Counted from the stretch's first letter, positions 48,160 through 62,900 are shown. The stretch: 64,000 bases of DNA from Bugula neritina (GCA_964035545.1 OZ037765.1:21708495-21772494), one strand, 5' to 3'. Notes: generated from the letters alone by a model not told the origin. Numbers and translations: made by a program.

Positions 48160-50149
48160 GTCCCATTATATCTGTTCAAAGAATTCTCAAATAAAACCGA
48201 CACAACTCAGCGAGGAACAAAATCTGTCATGTCACCTGATCATCAATTCTAAAAACAGAAACCACAATCATGCAAGTTTTCGCACTAAAAACAATTTACA
48301 ACTCTTGTAACAGAATATAAAAATTTCTGGAGGTTAAAGGTTTGAAAATTTTGTGTAACAAATAATAACAACGTGAACCAACAGAAATTAACTAAAGTTA
48401 AGATAGCAATAGGTTAATCTGAGCCAGTCACACAAATGATTGGGTTTGTCATTTTTTATAATCAATTAATAATAATTAAAGAATGAAAATACCCAATGTA
48501 GTTATGATATATAAGAGTACAATATAAAATATAGCAATTAAAAGCTGAAGCAAATTAAAAGCTGAAGCACATTAAACCAAAATCTAGGCTTCATCCAGTC
48601 TCCTATAAAGCTAGCTATGATCTATCAAAAGACTTGTCAAAGTTCAAGCTTACATATAAACTGCTTTAAAATTAATTTTGTAAGTTTTCTTATACATTTA
48701 TCATTATTTTAAATACTTATAATAATTGAATATTAATATTTTATATAAATTCATAGTTGAGTCAGTTACAAATTCTAGATATTGAAAGATTAGCTAAAAG
48801 ACCCAAATATTTATTTGTCAGCTGAAAAAATGTATAGTAAAACTTAGATTTTGCACCTAAATTATCTAAACAATTAGTTCATGTCCATATTACAGTCTGT
48901 TGAAATACTGTTTATGTTTTTATCGATCCATGAGATCTTCAAATAAATGTAAGCTACTTCAACAGTTCAACAAATAAACTGCAAATTAATGCACTACTAT
49001 CTGTTTTAATTATCATATACCAAAGCTATCACAGCAGCTGTTAATTATCCTAAATTATTGATCAAAATTGTGAACTAGCTTCATTAGCCTACTTTCCAAA
49101 AAGTATTGAAATAATGATGCTAATATCAATAGCCCATTCAATAATTGATAAACAAAATATCAACCAAAGTGTTCAGTGTTATATATATTTTATAGTTTAT
49201 GAATCCATAATAGACCTCAATATGCTCCTCTGGTTTGTTGGCAGCTATTAACCATAAATTTATTAATATCCATACACATTGATTATGCAACTATCAGAGA
49301 GCAAGAATGAACTTAAATGAAAACTGGTTTGCAGCTGTAACAATTTATCTGTATATTAGCTTAATTGCAGTTCGTCAATTGGCCTACACCTGCTAATATT
49401 TCCATTAATTACAACAATTTCATACAAAGTCAACATTCTTCCTATTAAAACATAAATTTTATTTTATAAGTAAGTAGAAAAAGTAGCTAATTAAACCTTA
49501 AAATTCAACTACCTCGAAGTCAACTTTTTATAAATAATAACTTTTATTTATTATGAGAAAACGTGAAAATAAAACTAAGACTTCACAAAGATAATGTACA
49601 GTACAGCTATGCTTGCAAATAATAACTACTCTCTTTTGTTATTGTCTAGGGTCTAGGCTATGTGTCAGTGTATATTCCAATGTTTTTTGCTTATGTCACT
49701 ACATAGTTTTATGGCAGTAAATAGGTGACAAATTTGGAATAAAAACGAGCTGTACTCTTGATTAGTTGATGTTGTATAATTCAACTTTTAGCGGTAACAA
49801 AATTTTAAGCATACACTACTTGATTATGGTTATCACGGTTTATACCAACTGGCAACTAAAGTTTAAAAATATAACTTTTACTTCAGGAAAAAAAATGACC
49901 AACACTTACAGTTGGTTTGCAATCCACACTGCAACTGGGGTATTGCTATATGTAGCTTTACTTTTTACATTTACTGATAGTGATTCATTTAGCAATATTT
50001 ATACTACAGTAAATTTAATCAAGCTTGGCATTGGTTATAAGTATAAGCATCAGTATCACTATGACTATCTGTTCCCTTAGTTATAAAAAGTTCAAGTCCG
50101 TAACTGTAAAACTCTAACTAACTATATCATATACTATATGTATAACTAT
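48160..50149. other. Intergenic DNA, no gene seen
   Basis: About 2 kb of AT-rich sequence upstream of the 182-residue-protein gene. The open frame at 49766-50080 has no homology I recognise and is probably chance. Confidence 0.45.
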
Positions 50150-50870
50150 AAGGCCCAGTCTGAGTCTGAGATTGAGTAGGTGTAACAGTAACTGCATTTA
50201 ATTGTATTTTACTATCGTCTATTACTATTAGTATTAATCTTAGACTATCAGTATCTGTATCGCTATTAGTAGGAGTATCAGTATCTGAGCTCACTTCGTA
50301 ACATGGGAACAGTAAGTGACTAAGTCAAAGTGTAACGCTAACAATAACACTAACAAACACAGTAAGTGTAACAGTATGAGTAACACTAACTGTAAGACTA
50401 AGTCAAAGTGCATGGCATTGTGATTGACTGCTACTATTAGTAACACTAACAGACTCAGAGTAAGAGTGCGACTAAGACTTAAGAGTTAAAAGTAAGAGTG
50501 CGACTAAGACTTAAGAGTAAGAGTTAGTGTTACTAAGTGACTTGTCTCAAGAATTGTGAGTAACAGCAACATTACCACTACCAGTGTGGGTGTAAGTCAA
50601 ACTGTAAGTGTTGGAGAATCACTTTAACTTTAAGTTTAGCTGTTTACGATAATCATAATGATGCCAAATGCAAAACCTCAAAGTAAAAGTAAAACTAAAA
50701 GCAAAAGATAATCTTGAAATAAATGTGACTCAATCTGACAGTGACACTCACAGAGTGAGAGTGTCACAGTAAGTGACAATGAGTATGACTCGTCACTGGG
50801 TATAAATTAAAATACTAATAACAATAACATCAACATTATACTTAGAGTTAGTCTTACTCTTAGACTTAGA
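50150..50870. repeat. Degenerate AGT/ACT triplet-based repeat region
   Basis: Long run of imperfect triplets, e.g. AGTAAGAGTGCGACTAAGAC occurring twice near 50460-50515, with CACTAACAG and GTAACACTAAC variants. Confidence 0.85.
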
Positions 50871-51971
50871 TTAAATTCAATGATTCACTCGCCTCGTAAA
50901 AATATTGATAATCCGTCAACTACCATAATCATAATGATAATAAAATTAAATGATGTTGAAAGAATAAATATATTTTCAATAAACAAAACTGCCAGTAACT
51001 GTAATGTCATACTATAAGAATAACTTAAACTATTGGGCTTGGCTACTAGTACTAACAACTTCAACATGGGCGTAATTATTAACTAACGGGACATCAATCT
51101 GAAAGTGAAACCAACGACGTCTACTGCAAGATGTGCTATACGTTTATATGCGTCACGTGATCACCATTTTCTATAAAGTTTGCTAACTGACACGCTAAAT
51201 TTCGATGACAGTTTGAAAAGAGTAAGTAACTCTAGAATACAGCAAATTAATATTTGCAGAATGCTTTCTGCTTTGAAGAGCTCCAATTTTATGTACAATG
51301 TAAAATGCTATCATAAATTGTAGTTCAGGTCTACAGTTGGTTACCAAAGTAACACAAGCTAGTAACAAATATTAACCAACAAGTAGATGATTTAGAGTAC
51401 CTAATCAAACTGCCACTTTACTGTCTTTTTCAGAACTGTCTACCAGCTACCTAGTTAAACAACAATGCCCCCCTGTATACGAGATAATGCTCTACACACA
51501 TTCCTAGCCTGCTAGTCCTTGTAAGCAACAACTCATTATAGCTAGCTCTGTAGCCAGAACTTTTATTGTAGAACTTTTTATTATATTAAACACATAATAA
51601 CATGGTGGTGTTGAAAAAAGCTAAGGTTCATCATATACACTGTTTACATCTCAGAAAAATTGAAAAAAAAATAAAAGCTTTGGTACATTATTATATAAGC
51701 AGCAAAAAGGGCCACGGTTTTAGCATATGTTTCATTGGAGCTGTTGCCTCCAAACTTTAAATAAAACAAATGCAAGTCACATGGTATACACAAAGTAAAT
51801 CCTACTTGATTAACTGTATTTAAGACAAAACTATGATTGTAGATCACAGATAATTTTTGAGAAGTTGAAAAGGCAGATAGCAAAAGTAGAGAACAAATAA
51901 GTATAAATTTTGTCTCATTATCAACAGACATAAATAAGTAAGTAACGCAAATAATTGTCTTTATGAAGGCA

Positions 51972-54900
51972 CTAAGTTAGCTTCATGTGATAGGGCCACG
52001 GGGACCTTGGACTGCTCTGCGATGCAGTTGAATTGAGATTAGGTGCTCCGTGTCGACCTGACACAAGTCCCTGTTGCAGCTGTTGAGTGCCACCAATAGG
52101 AGTGCTGGGAAGAGCAAATGTTATTCCAGAGTTATTAATATCTGTAACCTGCAAGCTACCCAGATCTATTCCAGGAGGCAAAAGTCTAACCTCAAAAGTT
52201 GAGCTTGACATTCCTACGCCAGTATTTGATGCTAATTGCTGATTCTAAAAAGGCAAAATAATGTTCATGTGTATTAGTAACAATTTTTAGGATCACAAGC
52301 TAAAGTTATGATATATTATCTGAAAACTTTACTCTACGTATTATGAAACACATGGCTAACTTACTGTTTGCTGGAAATTCAAAGGTGACTGAAGCTCATT
52401 AACCGACATGGCATGAGTGAGGAGATCTGAGTTTTCAGTTATAGTCTGAAATAAAAAAGAGATTTGATTTCGAACTATTCCTGTACAGAATAAAACACTT
52501 TACTCTAGAAAGCTGCACACAGAACATAAATCTACTGCAAGATACAACCTAATAACAAAGATTATCTGAGCCATTTTTAGTCATATTTTGAGTTTAGTCA
52601 TACTTTTTGAATTAGCATAGAGTCAAGAGCCTATTTAGTTGCCAGTTGGCATAAGCAATAGACTAGATAAACCTCAATCAAAAAACATATTTTCATAGAA
52701 TGTGTAATGAATATGTTGCAAGGGGACATTCCTACAACTCCTCTTCATAGCGAGAACATGACCAATGTAAGTTGAATCAACTTGTTTATGCTAATCAAGT
52801 ATCAGGTAGTTTTCATATGTATTTCCTTCATTAGTGCATAAACATAAATAACATGTTAAAAATGCCTAACAGAATTAAAATTAACATTTCTGTGAACATT
52901 TAAAATTCAAGTACCAAAAGGGGTAGCAGCAAACTGTACCTGGAGAAGGGTAACAACGTCGTGATTAGATGCAAGTTCCCCTGAGAGCACGTGATCACTG
53001 AGGTTGTGCTCCAACAGTTTATCAGTCCTCACAACAGGAGAGGTGTCAGTCTCGGCATGCTCTGGGTGTTTACTTCGCTTATGCTCATTAAGCTTGGCTT
53101 TGTCCGCATACTGCTTGTGACAATATTCACATGCAAACGGATAGCTGTAAGTCTTCCCTATGGGCTACAAGTTATTGAAAAGTTGATCAATGGCAAAAAT
53201 ATGGTTGCAATCTGACAAAGTCAGGCAGTTCTATTAGCACCAAGAACAACGAACAAATTAATTTAAGGTAAATTTGTAATTAGACCAAATTTGAATTAAT
53301 ATTCTTCAGTATCAATTGTTTACATTTTATGCTTCCAATTTAAATTAGTTTTGCATCATTGATTATTTGATCTATTTTTTTTCAAATATTATATGTCCAC
53401 ATTTTTATTCACTTGAAAGAACGCTATTAGCCAACATGTAAAGTAAATTCTATTATTTACTCTAAAGGTGTTTTTCTGACAGAATTCTGACAGTAGCGAA
53501 TATAAAACTAGTTTACTTCATGTTCATCGAATGACGTAGCAAAGTTTAATCATACCCGTGAGAATGTCAACATATTTTCTGTGTTCTTGGTCTTGGCAGA
53601 GGGGGGTATTAGCTGACCAGGGTGCTTATTTTCAATGTGAAGCTTTCTCTTAGCACTAGATTTGTACACACAACTAAAACAATGCGTTCAATTTCATATT
53701 GTTAAATGTGTGCATTTAATACAATAAGCATACAATACCAAAATTTAATTTGGTTGAAATAGTTTTTTTCATCATTTAATATTGTCTTCAGCTTTAGAAA
53801 CTGGAAAAAGCTATGCAACAAAACCGTAGTTATAAATGAAAGAAGGTGACAACTTTTCTCACAACCATACAACATAAGTCACTATAAGTAACAACTGTAT
53901 AGAGTTCTTAAATAATCAAGCCTGAAAACTCAAATCAATTGCAATATTTCAATAAAAATTGCTTCCACTTAATAACTAGTTATACATGTAACCAAAAGGC
54001 ACAAGTCTCTGGTCTTGCTGATTGTTCATCTTATCAAGTTTAGACACGAGCTGCTTGCACTTTGCAAGAGAAAACAACTTCCATTAAATTTAGGAAAATA
54101 CAGCTAAACAAAATAAAATTATTTCTAAAATGTTCAACTTCTCAAGTACTAAGATAATAAAGCTGAAACAAAAAGATAGCTGCAGAACATACCTGCAATA
54201 AGGACAAGAGAATTCTTTTTGAATTTTTATTATTGGCAAATTCAACTCATCTATGCTATTGGATGACACCTCCTTGTGATTCTTTTCAAGGTGATTGACC
54301 AGCATTCCACGACGCTTAAAGCCAACTTGACATTCGACACACTTGTAGACGTACTGGCGATAGTCTGAAGACCGAACGCTAGACTTATGTACCTTATTGT
54401 GTATCTTCATGGAGCTATCTCGGTTGCTTTGGTGTAACTTTCGTATGTGTTCCAGTAACTACCAGCATATAAAAATTTGACATCAAACCATGTCATAACT
54501 GCACTAAAAGTCCTGGTAGAAGTAATTATTTAGACTACCATCTTCAACCGTCTTTTTCTATAGAACAAGCTTAAGTCGGATATACGATATCATAGTATTC
54601 TAACAGATAGCTGCTCAATTAAACAGCAACACTACTTTGAGGTGATAGAATTTGCATATATAAGAAGTGATTACTTAACATACACATATGTATCCAAAGA
54701 TTTTCAGCATATGTAATAGCATGAGACCTGAGTCCAAGCTATGTTGACTCAGTTACTAGAAACCTTGTGATGTAGTTGACAGCTAAAATTATTGGCTTAA
54801 CCAATTTAATCAGCTAAAGTTAAAAAAATTTGATAGTATTTTACCAGCCGTTAAAGTTTCCATAACTTAAATATACTCAATGGCCTAATTTATAAAGAGC

Positions 54901-57900
54901 AAGTGCTAAATCAATTTGTTGAACCACGATTGAAAAATTTAAATGTTTCCTATCAATCGAAAGTAATTATTAATGTCAACACTCATGCACTATATGTACA
55001 TATCATATTATACATATAGGGTGTAAGTTAACAGTCAATAGAATGTCTATCAACAAATTTAAAATACAATTACTGACAATAATTACTGACCTTATCTTTT
55101 CTAGCAAACTGTCTACCGCAGATATCGCACATAAACTCTTTCACATTGCTGTGAGTAACCATATGAAGTCGCAACTTTTCCGCTCTGGTAAACACTTTAC
55201 CACACTCAACACATGGAAACTCTTTACCCGTGTGTAAGTTATTCACATGCTTTCTACATTTCTTCCAACTCTCAAATGCTTTGTTGGGGCACTGAAATAT
55301 TTACAATGCTAAAAATGTTATGTCCATCATACTTATAATCTGCTAACTATCCAAAACATAAATGTGCTTATCTGTGTATGTGAAAAACATTGTTGGGATG
55401 AGGGGGCCATGCTCTAAGAACTAGAAACTATTATGAAGAAAATTTTACATTCATTAAGTTAAGAACCTTGGTCCGTTAAAATTTAATGTATTAATTTCAG
55501 CATTATGGGCCAGCAAAAATTTGTAATATTATATTAGTGGATACTTTTAATGCACACCCAACAATAAACCCACTGAAACTAAGTTTGAACTTAGAGTTAC
55601 CCCTAAATCCCATAAGACCAGGGATTGCCGAATTAAGTTTAATCTTTTGAAAAAATTTCATAACTAAATAGAGTGAGTAAAACATATATAATATAAAACA
55701 CACACACTAGAGAATCCGAAATTCTATAATTCACTGTTTAATAAAAATAATAGCAATAAAAATGAAGACTTTTTTAAACAATAAATAAGACTGTAAAGGT
55801 AATAAAATTTAAGAGCCATCAGTGCTTGAGCAAAGTTTTTCAAGTTGGCAAATAATTCAAAGTATCTGAAGATGACTTGTCTATTTTTTGAGAGTAAAAC
55901 ATATTAACTGTTTATAACTGAAAATAAGTTTGGGAATTGCATTACGTGTAATGCTTCGATAAAAAGAAACACTGAAATGCACTTTGATTATGAATGACTG
56001 GATTGTGAAAAGAAAAGTGAAAAGTGAAAGATTCTTTTGCAAAGACTGCAGTAAAAATAAAACAACTTTTTACTCAAAATATGTGGTAAGCCCTTTATTT
56101 GTGGCTCACAGAAGATTACCAAAAACATCTTGCATAAATGAAACTGAATGCAACTACCTACTACAGGTGATGATGCTTCTTATTAGTAGATTACACTTCA
56201 ATAGACCAAATCTAGTGCCAAAGGCATATTTTCAGATTTAGAAAATTTCAGTATTAAGACAAAAGCATATTTGGTAAAACCATACTACCTACCTTTGGGC
56301 AGTAGTACAACCCATTTACATTATGAGTGGTAACATGTGAAAATACATCTTTAGACTTAGGAAACTTTTCATCACAAAGGAAACACCCATAGAAAGCTTC
56401 TTTTTGTTTGTGAGATTTTGCATGGACAGCCAAAGCTGAGATGTTCTCCGCTACTTTTCCACATTCCTGAAAAACATATCTTTACCTTCTTATTTTAAGC
56501 CAATACAACTACTTAAAAGCAGAAGTAATATATATTTGTGTAGCATGTTTGAGTTTGTAGCCTGCCAATCTATAGGCGGGCATTGGCAGATCAACTTACA
56601 TTATAAGGACGGCTAATAATTATCTGCAAATGAGTAAAGATATTTATAATGCCGATTGCTTAAATACGAGTAAATTATTATACGAGCATGCATTCTGGGT
56701 ATAGCAACTGTTTCAGGATTTGTCCCCTCGTAGGCACAGAACAGAGTACCATGACTCAAAACTTTGCAGTAGAGGAAACTTATATAATATTTACAGAACA
56801 TAGAAATAGCTATAGAGGATGCTGTACAGTTAATATAGATAAATCACCATACCTTACACGTCAGCTCAGACCTTTTTGAGTCATCATATTCTGAATTAAA
56901 AGTGTTCCCAGTATTACAACGCAACGACCCTGACTCTTCTTCAAGGCCAAAACCACCACTGTTCATAATTAGCCTTTGTTCTAAACTTTCATAATTGTCA
57001 AGATTAATAGCAGATTTTCTAACTCTTTTACTATGTTCTTCAATTATGTGATCGAGTAACTGCGGCAATCCATCAAAATCTAAAAAACAATCTCATTTCT
57101 TATCATAAAGCAATAAACACTGTAATATCCAAATAAAATGCTATAGTAGTAAAATAATAACTAAAACATTAAAATGTTTGTTTTAACTTCTTTGTAAATA
57201 ACAAAATAACTTAAAATACAATGCTTTGCAGTTGGTATACAACAGAAAAAGCACATTTCTAAGATTTTGTATCAAATATCAACACATAATTGGATTTATT
57301 GTTCAATGTTGTTAGCTAATAATTTAATTTCATTCTTGACCAAACTGTAAAACTGCAGCTAAAAGTTCAGTTTTGAAAAAAAAGTGAGCCATACTCAAAA
57401 TCATGCAATTTAAACGTTGTATAAGTAAAACCTGAAAATTATAATTCAAATGGTATGGGAAACCTTAACCATTTACATACATAGAGAAAGACCCTGTTTA
57501 CCTTTCATGCAGGCGGGGCAGGATCGCAGCGAATCTTCTTCCACATCCATAAAGTTGTCAGAAACTTCTCTGTGACCTAGCATGTGGATTTCCATTAACT
57601 CTGGTTCACCGAGTATCACATCACAGTGTGAGCAAGCCAGACGCTGTCTTGATATGGAAGTTGGCCTCTCTTGCTTTCTGTAAGCAGACAGCCACTACAT
57701 AAGGTTGTGGAGTCGCAAATAAAACAAATCTATTCTCATGCATAGCTTTCAGTTGAAAAAAGGTATAATTGTGTTAATAGTTAAAATAGCATTTATAGAC
57801 TGAAATTAGTACTATTAGTGATCTAAATGTTGCCTGCACTGACGATACCAAAATATCAAACAAATTTCCGTATTGCAAAAGGGTTAACCAACTTTAAATA

Positions 57901-60042
57901 TATTTACCTTCTGCTTTTCTTGTAATCTTTTTCTGCTATTTGCAGATTGCCTTCTTCTTTGACCTCTACAGTAAAAATACTAAAATTATGTCTTTTGTGC
58001 TACTTACATGAATAGCAATCATAATATTATCACGCATGTGCACATGGTATAACACATTACAGTACTTAGCAACATAATATAATACTATGCAATAATACTA
58101 CATATACATAATATGTCCGTATGCTACAATTTATTCAAGCATGTTAATACAGAATGTGGTAAATAGCTTTTCACTCACCAGTCTCAGCAGATTTGACAGT
58201 TTTTCTCTGTTTACTTGATACAGCTTTACATTTCAAGTTGCGGCAGTGACCTACTTTGGCTATATGTGACTGAAATGTCATCCCACAAGCTTCACAAGAA
58301 TACGGGTGATGATGATCTAAGCAATAATCAAATCAGTTCACAGGAAATGAAACAGGCTTCAAGATTTTTTGTTTACTTGGCTGCAGGTACTTAATTATTA
58401 TAAATGTGAAATAAAATCTTTGAGAGATGGATAGAATGGTTGATATAAAATCTTACCAGGACTGATGGCGGTTAGGCCATATTTGGCAGCATATGGTGGA
58501 GAATAGGCAACCTTTAATTCTTGATTAAATGTAATCCGTTTACAACTGATGTAATAAATCTGCCCATCCACCTCGAATGCAGTCAAATTGACTTCAGTTG
58601 GAGTTGTAGCTGGTTTAACATACATCATCCAGTTACATATATTCTCATCTTCGTATTCAAGATAAAATCTCTTCTTATTTTTTTCTACCTATATTTTTAA
58701 TACTAAATGAGCTGACAAATATTGAAACATATAGGCTTTCACGGTAGTAATTTTTGAAAGTATTTTTGAATGGATGAACATTACAAATTTAGTGCTAAGA
58801 TCTACAAACACAATGATTATATAAAAATAACATTTAAATATAAAATATAAATAAGTTTGGTCAATTGGCAAGACAGTCTTGTAGAACCGTAGATTAGCAG
58901 TTGTTCAAATGGAGGTGAATACAACATGAATGAAACTAAAAGACAACAGAATGTTTGAATTAGAATAACTTCTTAACATGGTAGCCGGTAGCGAGTACAC
59001 TTTTCTATCATGTGATACAAGTTAAATTTCCACTAGTGAATGAACACATTTTGATAGTGAAAAGTATTAGCAACGCACCAATAATATAAATTCTCCTTCC
59101 GGTTTATGCATAACATGCTTTGCATTAAATGGCCCGAACACTGAATTTGCCAAAACAATTCGGTTAGCTTTCACATATTTTGCACCTATAAACAATCACT
59201 AATAGTAACACATGTTAACACAACTTTAAAAATTCACTTAGTACTAATATATAATGAAATCACAGCATTAAATAGTTCCTTACATCGGTAGCAACAACTA
59301 TAGCAAGACAGTAATTATTGACTTGTGAAACAGAAATTACTTTTTACTAATTTAAATAATTCAAATGGTACTTTACGCATCAAATTAGTTGTCACTAGAC
59401 AAAAAAAGACAAGTTGGTTGCATCTTTAGCGGAGGAAAAACCTGTTTCAGCAATGGTTTCTACCCTAAGCCCATGAGGTAGACTGGCCAACGACTTCGGT
59501 AAGATTGGTTTATCAGAGATAAATATTGGCTTCCCATGCATTGGGCATGACGAGCACCTAATCTCATTGCATTTTTGGCACCAAAACTCATTAACTTCAG
59601 TCTTATCAATGTTCTCATCTAAAATATATTTATAATACACATTACTTACATCATTCATTATTTATTAAAATTTGTCCGATTTAAATTTATTTCAACTTAT
59701 AATTATCCAATAATAAACAACTTTTTATTAAAATTATTTACATATATGCATACAATTATATTCATTAGCATAACTATTTCTGTCCATATTTTTTGCTCTC
59801 CTGACAAATTATACCTACCCATAAATTTTGAAATCATGGAATGAAAAGATAAGTAGCAAGAATTTGAAGTGATAAACTTATGATCAACAACTAAATACCA
59901 GATCAAGAATATTGGTCTATAAAAAGTATAAGAACTAACCTTTCAGCATACCAAAATTACCACTTGGAGATGGAACATATTGCTCATTCAAATCATTTCT
60001 ATGATCATCATTGTTTTCACAAACTACATCACTGACCTCCAT
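51972..60042 (-). CDS. PRDM10: PRDM10-like PR-domain zinc-finger transcription factor
   Basis: Fifteen exons on the minus strand: 60042-59940, 59618-59442, 59185-59079, 58688-58457, 58316-58179, 57965-57908, 57677-57502, 57079-56853, 56466-56293, 55291-55091, 54458-54193, 53673-53556, 53164-52940, 52445-52365, 52244-51972. They give 2556 nt and 851 residues. A pre-PR zinc knuckle (FWCQKCNEIRCSSCPMHG) precedes the PR/SET domain (LPKSLASLPHGLRV, LANSVFGPFNAKHV, ENICNWMMYVKPA, QELKVAYSPPYAAKYG). About ten zinc fingers follow, from YSCEACGMTF to FACEYCHKQYADKAKLNEHK. Knuckle, PR domain and finger number fit PRDM10. PRDM15 is the main alternative. It is probably a nuclear DNA-binding regulator. 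The exon 2 donor (ACAG/GTTTTT) is inferred from PR-domain continuity. An upstream coding exon cannot be excluded. Confidence 0.82.
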
Positions 60043-61189
60043 ATCATATACAGAAGCAATTGAAATAATTGATCAATTTTCAGTTAGCCATAATATTTGA
60101 TAAGCTTTTCCTTCAACTCTTTCATACAGTTGCATGTGGCTGAAACAGTGACAACATCTATTGGTATAATCATACATTCATAAAAATTAAAATGCTAAGC
60201 CTTAATCTAATACATTATCATAGTTTGTTTATTTGGTGTGCAATATGATGTAAATTGATAAGAAAGTGGCAGTATAAACTGCGTCAATCTTTTATAAAAG
60301 TTTAATTTAATTCGAAAAATGTGTTTTTGAAAAATAATCTCTATAGAAATTTGCATTTGAATAAATCCAACAGCGCAATATATTAAATGTCTTGAAGCTT
60401 TGCATTGTATATATATTTATAATTTAGATCCATAATTACTAGTGGTATGTAACATGTGTGCCAAAATCCTCAACTAAAACTGATAAGCACAGTCAATAAA
60501 ATACAAAGCATGGTAATAGAATAATAAAAACAAAGGTGGAAAATAACGCAATGTAGTGTTGATTGTTAGAAAATTTAATTTATTAGCATGAAGGTTTAGT
60601 TGTTGGAAATACATATGAATTTAAGTGAAAATAGTGTTTCCAAAGACTATAAAATTCTTATAACTGCATGTTACTCCTATTATTAATCTGGTTGATGAAA
60701 ACTGGTTATTTTTTATGATGGCTGTTGATTGATGGCTAGATAGTAGATACCTTATAAGGTAATCGGCTTTTCATAATACAGTCTACTATCTTTGTAGTTA
60801 CAAACTTTGTCAGTGTTTACTGCTGTCATGTTAAATGTATTATTGTTGGCTATTCATTAGATGGACATATAGTGTGTGAGCTGAGAAAAGTGTGCTTTTG
60901 TAAGCTTAACTTTCAACTACACTTATACTATAAAATCAGTTGAACCAGATGTTGTTTATGGTGTAGCATGAGTAAAACTAAAAGACAATCATATGACACC
61001 GACAGCTTGTGCTTCAAGTCTATTGAAGTTGAAACTCAAACTTGAAGTAGAATGAATGGCATTGCCTAAGCCTGAAGCTCGAAAATTAAAAATGAATAAT
61101 AAGCAAACGTAGAAAACATAAAACATATTGACATCACGATCTTGACAACAACAGCTACTACTACTAGTACTCAGTATCATGCTGATGCT
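60043..61189. other. Upstream region of the PRDM10-like gene
   Basis: AT-rich, no exon confidently seen. It may contain the promoter or a non-coding first exon of the PRDM10-like gene. Confidence 0.4.
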
Positions 61190-61680
61190 ACTCTATGCTT
61201 CAGCCTTTAAATTTGTACTCCCCTGGCCCTGGTATTCATATTGATATTGATATTGTAGTTTGAGTTTGAGCTAAGCATTACACTCACAGACACTACTACA
61301 ACTACTAGCACCATTACTCTTAGTATCACTGCTAGAAAAGACTAAGCAGACTTAAATCTTAATTATAATGACAACCATAAATAATTATAAGTATAACTAT
61401 AAGTTATAGTTATTGGCAAATAACTTATTAATTGGCGTTAGAGCTAATACTAATAGTAATACTAATAATAATAGTAACACTGAATATAACACTTACAGTA
61501 TCAGTATGAGTATGATAATTAGTACAACTATAAGCTCTAACGCCAAGTATTATTAAACCTTATTTAATATTATTTCACTATGACTATAACTATTAGTATT
61601 AGACTTAGTATTAATATTATTAATATTTGCCAATAAAATATAAATATTAATTATTAATATATTTTTAAAATTAATAGAAA
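61190..61680. repeat. Degenerate (AGTAAT)n/ACT triplet repeat with embedded inverted repeat
   Basis: Triplet words such as ACTAATAGTAATACTAAT and GATATTGATATTG. A perfect 14-bp inverted repeat TTGGCGTTAGAGCT lies at 61432-61445 and 61533-61546, enclosing 87 bp of the same triplet sequence. Confidence 0.8.
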
Positions 61681-62139
61681 AGTCTTGAGGCTTTATTTAC
61701 AAGATAAGGGTTTTTAGGGCCAAAATTATTAGATGACTTTGGCTAAGGTGAAAGCAAAAAGATAGCACATTAAATTTAAACTACATATAACTATAGTTAA
61801 TTTTAGACAGATGGATTTATTATTATATCATCATTATGATCATCATTACAGTGATTACACCGAGTTAAACTTGCTATTTCTTCTAGGAGAGTACTTGCTG
61901 TGTTAAAATACGGAGTTATCTCATTAACTATATTTGACATTAATAAGAGCCACCAAATAGAAAAAGCAACTCCGAAACTGAGTTAGTGAAATTTCTGCGC
62001 TAGTATGTAAAAGCGCGTGTACTAGACTTGCCGCTACATCCACTGTAGCGGAATGTATACATACGCTCCAAATTCAGTGGTTAAAGTTATATAAGCTAAA
62101 GCTAATCTAACTATTCCATATCTACCATTTTTAGTTTTA
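61681..62139. other. Spacer between two triplet-repeat blocks
   Basis: No gene is seen. It includes a short GC-richer stretch near 61990-62050 (GTAAAAGCGCGTGTACTAG). Confidence 0.4.
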
Positions 62140-62900
62140 TCGGCAATTATTATTGTATTATGATTCATATCAATGCGATTATATTTATATTATTATTGTT
62201 ATAATGATTATAATATATTATAATTATATATGCATCTGGCTACGCAATGTCAATATGAATTATTATTATATGAAATCGAATCTAAAGAGCTGGAAATATT
62301 ATCATAAATATCTTAAACATTTACAGTGTACTGTAATTACTAATTATTATTATTATATTAATACTAATAGTGTAATACTAATAGTAATACTTAATCTTAT
62401 AATTATACTTATAGTTAATGTTATACTTAAAGTTAATCTTATAGTTATAGTTATACTAATTACAGTAATTACTAATTTATAATTACTATTATTAGATGTA
62501 TTACCATTAGTATTAGTATTAGCCTTAGGATTAGAAAAAGAATGACAATTTATTTTAATACAATCTGAATCACTATGACTATGACTATCAGCATCAGTAT
62601 CGCAATGTACTAGTACTACTACTATCACATTCACTATGATACTGACTATGACTAATAGTAATACTAATAGTGACTATGTGAGGAATATGTGATAATAGCT
62701 GACAATGGTCATCACTCAAACTCAAAGTGAAGGTGTTAGCCATAGTGTGCTACACCGACACTAGCACTAGCAGTAACTTAGTAAGAGTAAGTATTAATGT
62801 AGCACTTACACTTAGTGACTTACAGTTACTAAGTCAGTGATTTACTCTTAGAGTTATACTTCAATTTTACTACTAGTGAGTAATAGTGTTATAATTTTCT
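62140..62900. repeat. Degenerate ATT/AGT triplet repeat block
   Basis: Runs of TTATTATTATAT, ACTAATAGTAATACTAAT, CTATGACTATGAC and related triplets. Long Ile/Thr/Asp/Ser-rich frames on both strands are by-products. Confidence 0.85.

Noticed and set aside
49766-50080. 104-residue plus-strand frame as a gene
   Set aside because: No recognisable motif, no splice context or neighbouring exons, and composition as in surrounding non-coding DNA.
62153-62634. 109- and 93-residue frames rich in Ile/Asn or Thr/Asp/Ser
   Set aside because: They are by-products of degenerate triplet repeats.
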